Source: Acanthochromis polyacanthus | Taxonomy: Eukaryota; Chordata; Actinopteri; Pomacentridae | DNA: 64,000 bases | Direction: 5' to 3' | Assembly: GCF_021347895.1 (NCBI RefSeq) | Contig: NC_067113.1 | Location: 40,835,474 to 40,899,473, forward strand | Shown: positions 54,854 to 64,000 of the stretch, in pieces | Layout: each line of letters starts with the position of its first letter | Position numbering within the stretch: position 1 is the first letter of the stretch | The notes under the pieces: model-generated | What the model saw: the letters and a program-made list of their open reading frames with translations, nothing else | Told to the model about the DNA's origin: nothing | Databases searched by the model: none | Position numbers and translations under genes: made by a program

Positions 54854-57225
54854 TGCTAACCAATAAACCACTGTGCAGCCCTTGATCAATTAAACTCTGC
54901 CCAATTTGTGATTGGGCAGAGCATATTCCAAAGATCTGTCTCACCTCTGATTGACCGAGCTAAATCCTGCCTAGTTGCGCCAAGGGCTCTTTGGTGACAG
55001 CGCTGTGCGAATAAGACATACTTAGACTACTCCTTGTGGACACAATTAAGTGAGCCGAGGTCCATTTTTACTGTCTTACCCACCAGTTTTGATTATCTCC
55101 AGTTTCCGACTTCAAGAAGCTGTCATATTCAATCATTAGCCGCTCACAGATATATTCCAGAAACATCCAGCGGGCTGTCACATGTCAGGGCAGCGATGAG
55201 TTGCAGAGGGACTGAGTTCCCACCTCTGAGCCGCTTTAGTTCTCTATTAGTATGACAAATAAGCTGTTAAATTACTGCAGTGGCATGCAAGCAGAAAGGT
55301 GTTGAGAATGGCTTTAGGTAAAGAGAAGTTTGTCAATAATAGGTGATACTATTACAGGTGTGTTGTCAACTCTTTACCTCTCTTGAGAGGGTTTCACATT
55401 GCCTTCTCTCTCATTTCCCCAAAGGACTGAGATCATTATACCGAAGACGACGCCGGAAGCTCTGAAGCGAGCGTCACTGTGAGGTAACCGCAGGCGGAAC
55501 ACCTGATGGATTTGTCTTTCTGACACTGTTACTGTACAGTCAAGGGCAGGATATGCTCAGCAGGAGTAGAGGGGGTGAGTGTCGGGGGGGAGAGTTGTGT
55601 TGATGAAGGCCAATTAGTGAGCAAATTTCACACCTCTCCCCCTTCGCATCTCGCGGCCACATCTGCCGGCGAGCGTCGAGCATTGAGTCGCGCTCACCAC
55701 GCGGCGCATCCACATCTGTGTCCCGCCTTGTCAGTCAGCGCCTCCCAGGATCCCTCACCTTCACCCAACGCACACACTCCTCCATCCTCCATATGCAAGA
55801 GTCACAGATTATACGGATGACGCTGCACTCCATCTTATTAGATTAATAAGTGTCACCAGTGCGTGCCTATTTCTAACAAACTGCGCGCCGGGCGTTGACC
55901 CCGTGTTACCAGACTGTTCTGACCTGCAGTCTCAATTTGCAGGAAGTAGGAAGAAGTCATGAGAGGGGCGTCGAAGAGGAGGGGTAATATGGAAGGCGAG
56001 GGAAAGAAAGCGGGGCTGAGATTTTTTTTTTTTTTTAGGAGGAGTTGAGCCTTTGACGCAGACGGGGAGTGGAAATGGTTGCCATGGAAACCCCACCCTG
56101 CCTCCAATGAGTCAATGAGTAAGTGAGGGGAGGAAAAAAGGCAGCCGTGTAAATGGAAGGATGAGAGAAAGTCAGCTTTTGACTAAAGGTATTTGTCTGA
56201 TCTGCCTAACCTCTCTCGGAAAGAGAAATAAACCAGTACGCAAACAAACAGCAGGTGTTCCCGCTCCTCATAAACAACACAAAAACAGCTTACAATGCGG
56301 GATCACCTCCAGTCCAGCTATATATTAAAAGCCTCAATCTGCTCCTCATTCATCACCATGCTGGGCCTCAGCTCAGAGCTCCGCAGTGAGGCCTCTCTCT
56401 CTCTGGGTTCCTCCATGAGGCCCTGTCGTTTACTGGGTTTCTCACAGAGATGCTAAATAATGAATGGTGGGGCACAGGGGAGCTGTTTGTCTTTTTATTA
56501 TCCTGATTATTGCTGTCATCCATCAGACATCAGGCGATTAAACAGAAACCCAAGCATGTGACAACCTAAGGAAAGAGGGTAAGGCCAATCGCAGATACCT
56601 GGCAGATAAGTAATTAGCAAAAGAAGAAAAATCGGGCGCGGGGAGGAAAACTGATAATGAACGAAGGAAGTAAAGATAAGGACAGTGCAGCAGAGCAGCG
56701 GGGTAGAAAGAGAGAGGAGAGGCAGGGATTCATACTTTCTGCTGTGCTGCGAGACTTCATGATGACAAAAAGCAACAACTGCAGATAGACAGATGGACTT
56801 GAAGTCTCCCCGTCTCTCTCTCATTAGTAAACGGCAGAAGCATTGTGCACGGTTGCCCCAGCCATTAACACAAACTCAGTGTCCCTGTGGGCATCAAACT
56901 CCCCATTAACTCGCAGTCTCAACCACTACTTCCTGCCATTTAAGCATATGTTGTTTGTGCATGTATGTAAAGGGCAGAGCACATAAACGCTAAGAGCAGA
57001 CATGCACTCGCACACTTTAAAGACAGATGTGGAAACCCTTCATAAACTTTACATCTCTATTAGCTTATGTTCACTGGGATGTTCTGCTTAAGGGGTTCAT
57101 CTCACTGTTTGTGTTCTTTACATGGTAGTCAAGCTATGGTCAACAGAGCCAGCAGTCCCGTGTAATATATGGTGAAATGGCTCAGATTTTGCCACACAAA
57201 ACCATCCTGCATCCTAAGGGTTGCA
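54854..57225. other. Non-coding block, partly complex
   Basis: No gene recognised. 55600-55780 is GC-richer; 56020-56038 is a T-run. 56280-56480 is complex and could be conserved non-coding DNA. Confidence 0.4.
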
Positions 57226-57229
57226 TTAA

Positions 57230-57703
57230 TCCTCATGTTGTCATGGGGGTAAATTGACCTGTTTTAAAGTTGGAAAATGTAGAAAAAATATATATATTTT
57301 CAACATTTTTGGGAAATTTCTGAACATTTTTGGTAAAAAAAGAAAAAAGAAAAATGTTTCTCAAGAACATTCGCAAAAACCTTTTTGTGAATGTCCTTCA
57401 AGAGTATATTAGAAGTTTCACTGATATATATGCAATCACTTTAGATATGTTTAGGATTTTTTTTTTTTTGGAAGATTTGTACTCATTTTCTGAAAATATT
57501 TGCAAGAATGTTGTTGCCACATTTGGGGAATTTTTTAAAATAAAAATTTTCAGGGAAACTTTTAAGGAATTATTGGAATTTTCTTCCTGAAGATTTTTGC
57601 AAATTTTCAGAAATTTGTGGAATTTTTTTGCTGATTTTAAAAAAAAAAATTCAGACAAGGAAGCAATATTTTGTAGTGCCCGTAAATGAGGACAACAGGA
57701 GGG
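57230..57703. mobile_element. TTAA-flanked piggyBac-like MITE with AT-rich core
   Basis: TTAA at 57226-57229 and 57704-57707. Left end TCCTCATGTTGTCATGGGGG, right end (minus strand) CCCTCCTGTTGTCCTCATTT; both continue into a GGTAAAT / ATTTACGGGC-like segment. A TIR beginning CCC next to TTAA fits piggyBac. The core is built from diverged TTTTTGNAANATTT-type words, which makes the frames 57330-57590 and 57398-57658; neither is a gene. Confidence 0.8.
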
Positions 57704-57707
57704 TTAA

Positions 57708-60647
57708 AACACTTGCAACCTATGTTTTTTGGAAACTGTGGATTCACAGGATTTCTGCATCAGTTTGACAAATGACTTTAATATGACTGGAATATGTATC
57801 AGTAGAGCTTTCAGCAAATTTACTATATTGACACTGTGGAAGTTCTCATTCATAGCACTCACTGTTTTTTACATTTAGCACAGTCGATACCATAAATCAC
57901 AACCTATTACAGCCGTACGCCGCGTCCGAAATTGCTCCCTCATTGATCCTCTCACTGTTCCTACATAATAAACAGCAGTTTAGACCTTTCCAGGGGGTGG
58001 TAAGTGTCAAAGGAGGGACTGAGAGTTTAGCAACAGGAGTGGAAAGCAGAAGTTTTCAGACTCTCTTTGCTTTACTTGTGATTTTTTGGATAATTTCATG
58101 CATATCAAGATTTTCAAATTTCCAAAATTTTGTCAAATGTACATGCAATGGTGCGGTTTCAATGTGATAATATGTAATTTTTTACTCATGAAATGTCTGA
58201 AAACGACTGGATCTGTGTAATATACTGGATTTAGATCAACCCTAATGTTTCCAACAAATAGCTGCCTGTCAATAGTTTCATATCACCCTGTATTCTATTG
58301 TATTGACCAGTCATTGCGGGTTATTTTCTTAAGAGTCTTTTGAACACAAGGTAGGCTATTCTGACTGAATTTGCCACATACTTTTAGCTCCATAGCGTGA
58401 AAGGTAGTCGACTCGTGTAATTGTAAGTTAGCAGTTACATTAGCTGACATTACTTGCACCTATCACATTAGAAAGAAATGACATAGCATTCAATAAAGCT
58501 TTAATGCATGGCCCGATCTGTGAGCATTATTTATATCACACTGGAGAGACTTTCTTGTGCAATGCAACAAAGACACCATCTCCCATAATCCAATGCTACT
58601 TCAAGGTGCTCTCAAGCTATGCCTTCTGTTTTGATTAAATGATCCATAGTGGAAGAAACTGCACATTGTTCCTTTAAGGGGCCATGCCAGTCTTCTTATT
58701 TACATACAGGGAGACTTAGTTGAAAGAAAGAAAGTGACAGAGCCCCTCTTCACCTTTTTACCTGCGTTTGGTCTCCCGATCATCAGCTCTATTATTCAGA
58801 GCCTGTCAAAGACATCCCACTCGCTCGTCACTAAGTGCTTTGCTGTGTCGACGGAGCTAAGAGGCAAGGCGGAGCACGACGGCGATAAGAATATGTGTGT
58901 GTTCGCTTGTGTGAAGCGAGAACTGAGAGAAGAAGGAGATGAGAAAAATAGGCAAGCGAGGGACAACAACAAAGGAGCAAACATATTGAGTAAATGAAAG
59001 ACTCTTTTGGGAAATGAGTCATATAATCCTAATGACCTTCATATTTTTATTTTTATTTCCCTGCAAGCGGAGGCGCTGCACACGTTTAAATTAGATTTAG
59101 TATTTGAGGAAAGAATTTAACTTTTATTTTTTTTAATCTATCAATTGACCTTCGACTTATTTACTTTAAATGTTTAAATGCTTTACAGTTACTTCAAATA
59201 TTTTAAATGGTTTTGACGGTTTTTGCCGTCTTTTTAGTTCAATTCTATCTAAACTGTTGCACCATTTCGGATCAGTGGAACCCGCATAGGTATCGCGAGT
59301 GGTTCACACACACTTATTTCGCGGCGCTCTCTATCTCCCCCATCAAATCTATGTGGATTACCAGACGATAGGCCTGATTTCACATGGGCTCAGGCTATTA
59401 ACGCTCTGACCTTGGATTCCAACCAGGCAATTTGTCTAAGAGCTGGCACAGCCTTAGCTGCCCTCACTGACTCCAAGCTTCACGATTGGTATGAGTGGCA
59501 GTAACTCTCTGCTGTCTGTCCGTCAGCCACCTCCCCCCCAAACAATGTCTTTTCTTTACCACTCAAGGGTTATGTTTAAATTGCTATGATGAAGCACTTC
59601 ATGTCTATCACTTATAATTCTCTTTTCCCTCTCGCTCCTTAGCTTCCGTTAGATTTATCACTTATACATGTCAGCATGCTCCAATGTAGCCCTTTCTTTA
59701 TCAATTTAAGAGATGTGTTTTAACTTGCTGTGGGTCAGTCTGGTGTTGTTACTGAAAATCCACGTCATGTGTGAGTCATCGAAACCAAAGCCTCACGTGC
59801 AATCACTATTAGGACACTTTGTCTAGAATAAAGATGCAAATTTTAAATAATCTCCTGAACTGACAGTCAGTTTTCTGAACAATCAGTAAATAATTCATGG
59901 TTAAAATGTGTGTTTCCATATGCTGATAAAGCTGCTTCAACCACTGACAATGTTCACCACAGCCTCAGCCTGGTTGCATTCAGACTGTGAAGAAGAAATA
60001 AAGTAAACACCGGGTTAGACAGAGCAGTCTTTCACAGTAAATGCTAATTATCACTTCACAGCTCACTTGAGTCATAATGTTTCTACTTAAAAATAATCCC
60101 CACACCTGATCTATATGATGGAGTGACTTGTTCACTGTACTTAGCGTTAGTCCAGCTGCTGGAAACAGATGCTCAGCTGCAACAGATGTCAACAAATACT
60201 GTTACAGCAACTGTATCAGTCCGACAAATCTGTCAGTATTTAGAGCCGCCTCAAGAATGCATTTAAACTCAGAAGAGGGTGTCGCTTGTACACTTAAGCG
60301 TCGTAGCTTTATTGTTCTTGGAAGCAAGTAATCGGAGCCCTGCTGCTGCCGAGCGTTCGCCGTGTTAGCAACTAGCAGCTCAGCTCCCAGCCTGTGTTAG
60401 CGTTGGGAAGTTTAGCATTAGCATGAGCCCAAGATAGCTAGATTAGTCACCAGTCACCAGGCAGTGGTTAGACAGCAGGGAGGTGTGCTTGTTTTATGGA
60501 CCCTTACAGGCGGTCAGCAACACACCTGTAACTCCATCTCATTATACAGTAAGAGACTCCACCTAGTGGTGCAAACGAGTACTGGATAATATAGCTTTTA
60601 TTGATGAAATTACAAAGAGCAATTAATTGATTCACAATTAGTCATTA
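57708..60647. other. Non-coding block, no gene recognised
   Basis: 59330-59500 is complex and without repeat signature. 59050-59230 is AT-rich. Short frames (57943-58167, 58734-58997) show no domain. Confidence 0.4.
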
Positions 60648-61561
60648 CAGGGGGTCTTCAACTTACGTTGGAGTTCCGTTCCTACAGATTGATGAGTCAA
60701 TTTTCACCGTAAGTCGGAACTCCAGACAAAATGTAAACAAAGCCACTACGAGTATCACAGTATCGATCAGTTTCTCATAAAAGACAGGAACACCAATGAC
60801 TTTCATGCACGTATGAGCCATTTTACAAGAAGACAAAAGAACAAGTTGCACTGTTTTCATAACGTGATCTAATGATGCTGATGTTTGTCAGTGTTTCGCC
60901 TTGTTCTGAGTGTTTTATTGAATCTAATTTCACTTCCATGGTGTGTTGCCCTTAAGGCAGAATTATCTATATACTTTTATTTTCAAAATGTCTTTATTTT
61001 GAAGTTGTCCGTTTACAGTCGTCACTTCCTGTCCATTATTTAGATGTTTAGCTATGCACACGTACATGCTTTTCTAGATGCATGACTTTCTACTCTGTAA
61101 ACACCACAGAGGCAATGTCGTATGTAATTAAGTTTGTTTTTACACTGACTGGTTAAGTAAAAAGGATTTATTTACATGTATTTATGTTGTTGTAATCTGT
61201 TTTTGTTGCAGTTTCCACTCTGTAACGAGTACCACAAGCCACATTACAGAAATCAAGTTTGCTATGACTCTCGATTCATTTTGCAAGCAGGAGTTTAACT
61301 GGTTGCACAGCTGCAGCTTTTACCATCACCATTTTCGTTACCATCAGAAGAGTCTGACTTACAATTTCGAAGCACAAAAAGTTAGCAAATGTAGAACAAT
61401 CCAAGGTGGCGTACAACCACAGAATGCAAGCAAAGTCGTCTTTATAGCACCATATGATGATGCATTCGTCCGCTCCACTCGCCAACTAGTTCCACGTAAC
61501 CAGTTCTGGCGTAACGACAAAACGCTGTAGGTCGAGGACGCTGTAAACCGAGGACCTCCTG
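60648..61561 (-). mobile_element. Tigger/pogo-like element, copy 4, ends intact
   Basis: TA at 60646-60647 and 61562-61563; ends CAGGGGGTCTTCAACTTACG and GAGGACCTCCTG. It is the most complete copy for internal order: TIR, subterminal CCGTAAGTCGGAACTCC inverted motif, CACTTCCATG (MEV of the transposase on the minus strand), TTTATTTACATGTATTTATG, TTTGCAAGCAGGAGTTTAAC, right TIR. 914 bp, so an internally deleted derivative. Confidence 0.9.
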
Positions 61562-61563
61562 TA

Positions 61564-64000
61564 ATGCCTAATCTGGACAATGGTATTCAGTCAGACTGAG
61601 GTGAAATCTGAAGAATTTATTTATTGGAAGATGATAGTGCTGTAGAAACTGGAATTATACTTGAGACCCAATGTGTAGATGTCGTCTGTCCAATTTGATT
61701 GATTTGTTATCATACTCACAATGCACTTTGTGTACAGTGCTCAAGCATTCGTTTTGGCCATCCATCCATCCATGCATCCATCCATGCATCCATCCATCCA
61801 TGCATCCATCCATGCATCCATCCATCCATCCATCCATATATAAGAAGCCCAGCTCAGTCATGACTAAGCCTGTTCCTCTCGGCAGCACTGAGGCTCATTG
61901 TTGAGGCTTCATTAATGCACCAGTTAACCTTCCTTTACCTCTCGTTCTCTCTTTCTTTGCAATGGTTTATCTGCAGTCCATTTACTCATGGTTATTATAG
62001 TCGGTGTCCCTATCATCGTGCTTCCTCATCCCATTCCCCCCCTCCAATTCCCTTTTGTGTTCCTCTACCTCTGTTTGTTCTCCTATTTGTTCTCATCCTT
62101 TACTCTTCACCTCTTCCTCTATCTTCAGTGCTTCACCGGCAGCGGCTCCATGAGTGGTTATCAGAGAAAATTATGCTTGTGTTGCAAATAAATAGCTTGT
62201 TTTTTTGTTGTTGTTTGTTTCTCCTGCTGTATTCTGTTCAGAGAGAGGATTTCTGCCCGCTCCTGGCCTTGAAGAATGCACCTCCATTAGGGATTCAGGG
62301 GAGAGTTAGCCACCAGACAGCTGGGCCTAATGGCACAGCTAGGCTAACACACACTACACACAGATAAGAGCTTGTACACACACAGACGGATACCCTTAAA
62401 TATCACAACTTATTGACCGACGGCAATGAGCATATATTCAGCAAATAAATGGCAAATAGGAATCACAAGAGTATGGATTAAACATCTGCATGTCTGAGTC
62501 AGTAGAAGCACTTGCAGGGATTAATAAGCTTGATAAAGGCCAAACCACACACACACACGCAGCACCCAAGACCTAGATAAGCATTCAGTTTGAAATGCGA
62601 ACTAAAAACACCAAGCATCGATAGCTTAAAGTCCTCCAAGTCTTATCTTTGATTGTCTACACAGCGCTCAGTAACAATTGTGTGCTCTTGTAAGGCAGTT
62701 AATGCAGCTAATTAGAGACAGAGAGCTGCAGTCAACACTTGATTTTAAAGAGTCGAAACCTCCAGACAAGACTGATTCCGGCTGAACTAACACTCCCAGC
62801 AGCTGATCGACCAGCACACAGGCAGATAGTTGGAAGCTCTGAAACTGGAAACAACAGGACAAAGCAAAGAGGGAAAGAAAACGTCACATCACAGACTCTG
62901 ATTGGATGAAAAGTTTAGTGTATTCAAGTAATCCTGAGCATCGAAAACAAAGGAAAACAAGCAGGAAGCGTGTCTGGATCCACCCGTCAGGATGCCATAG
63001 TCCTCCCAACGTCTGTGCTTGTATTTGTACTTGCTGCCTTCGAGTTCTAGTCAGTGCACACAGCAACTTACCAGTTTATGTTTTTATGGAGAAACCAACC
63101 AAAATGCTTGATTTATGTCAGTGAGTGGCGATTTGACTGGAAAATGTGCCAACAGGTTGAGCCTGACAGCATCAACCCAAAGTTCACTCAGTTGCATGTT
63201 TTTGACCACATCAGACTGTGCTAATCAGCAGATCACAGTGGATATTTAACCATTCCATTCTGTTCAGCACAAAAGCTGGACACTACAGGAGTTTCTGACT
63301 GATTTAAACCACCCCTTCAGACAATCGAAAGGGAAGTCGGGCGTGGAGGTCTGATCCAATGTTTGGCGCGCATTATTTAGTAATGTGAGGGGTTTACTAA
63401 CTCAGTCTTAAACCTCCCCAGATCATTGCAGCCACCCTGATAATAGCAAACACATTAGCTAATTACAAGTTAAAATCAGGATAGTTATGATTATCATGCT
63501 AAACATTCTGGCTCTTGAGGGTATCATTAGCTACAGATACTGGTAGCTAAGATCTCACCTCTGGTTCTACTGAATAATAAACATCCATCTTTGCTGCTTT
63601 ATCCCAAACATTTCCTCATCTACACTTGTTTATGCTCGTGCTGTTGTTTTTTCTCACTGCAGGTTGCTGGAAACACAGTCTCCATTATGTTTACATCTGC
63701 TTCCCCATGAGATCATGTGGTGCTCTGCTCCCCGAGGCACCGTAATTAGAATAATATCCTGCAGTGTGTGGAGTATCATTATCTTCAAATCTTGTGTGCA
63801 TATCTGAGATTACAGAGAAGAATATCGGCTAACTTTCTCCTCATGTGCAAGATGTAATTTGAGTTTGAAATCTGTTAGGATTTAAAGCTCCTGTAGTGTG
63901 AGCCCAGCTTAAGTTTATTTGTTTGCATTCTCTTGCCTCATTTTATTTGTGGCGAGGAGAATCACTCTGTGTTCTGGAGCTCCAGTGGGGGCTTTTCAAA
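61564..64000. other. Non-coding block to the window edge
   Basis: No gene recognised. 61915-62367 is a pyrimidine-rich 150-codon frame without domain. 62640-63120 yields short opposed frames. 63200-64000 is complex AT-rich sequence without open frames. Confidence 0.4.
61758..61838 (+). repeat. (ATCC)n microsatellite with periodic G
   Basis: About 20 four-base units, mostly CATC, with GCATCCAT interruptions spaced 8 to 16 bases apart. It produces Met-Asp-Gly-Trp and His-Pro-Ser-Ile type frames on the two strands (61655-61904), which are not genes. Confidence 0.95.

Noticed and set aside
57330..57590. 86-codon Phe/Lys-rich frames on both strands
   Set aside because: They come from the AT-rich core of a piggyBac-like MITE.
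61655..61904. Frames with Met-Asp-Gly-Trp or His-Pro-Ser-Ile repeats
   Set aside because: They translate the (ATCC)n microsatellite on either strand.
61915..62367. 150-codon plus-strand frame with hydrophobic segments
   Set aside because: Produced by a pyrimidine-rich tract; Leu/Ser/Pro/Phe-rich with no domain, and next to a microsatellite.

Overview
The window reads as vertebrate, almost certainly teleost (probably percomorph), nuclear DNA: AT-leaning, intron- or intergenic-like sequence with microsatellites and a dense mix of fish-type transposable elements (RTE/Rex3-like and L2-like LINE pieces, Tc1/mariner, Tigger/pogo-like, hAT, piggyBac/Kolobok-like TTAA elements, a tRNA-derived SINE-like unit). 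I could not identify a confident host protein-coding exon, rRNA gene or functional tRNA gene anywhere in the 64 kb. Nearly all open reading frames are short chance frames; the few that carry recognisable protein similarity are transposase or reverse-transcriptase remnants, plus one transposon-borne P2X7-C-terminal-like frame.

Layout. 1-525 holds the 3' part of an RTE/Rex3-like LINE. 4.5 kb has a small hAT MITE. 7.0-8.6 kb is a repeat cluster (a dispersed repeat interrupted by a SINE-like unit with a tRNA-like head). 10.3-10.9 kb has a hAT-like remnant. 12.7-16.0 kb is a pile of DNA transposon ends, a mariner scrap, an L2-like RT fragment interrupted by a 337-bp MITE with a 9-bp target duplication, and a hAT element containing a degenerate low-complexity array. 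18.4-19.2 kb is a Tc1-like remnant with a 400-bp palindromic hAT element inside it. 21.5-22.1 kb and 45.9-46.6 kb are two sister hAT elements in opposite orientation. 27.2-28.2 kb is a mariner with an open C-terminal transposase half, nested in a LINE-like tail. 30.2-32.0 kb has a Tc1-like remnant beside a Tigger-like element. 38.3-39.4 kb is a hAT remnant interrupted by a 786-bp TIR element. 42.9-44.5 kb is a mariner end, a TTAA MITE and a TTAA element carrying the P2X7-like frame. 50.3-51.3 kb and 60.6-61.6 kb are further Tigger-like copies; 52.8, 54.5 and 57.2 kb carry Tc1-, hAT- and piggyBac-like remnants.

The most interesting non-transposon signal is a pair of about 500-bp homologous segments at 23.7-24.2 kb and 41.0-41.5 kb. 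They are clearly diverged over most of their length but share a 96-bp core with no difference at any position, the pattern expected of a duplicated constrained element or of local gene conversion. The second theme is a chronology of nested insertions that can be read directly from intact target-site duplications. No new multi-gene system was found.
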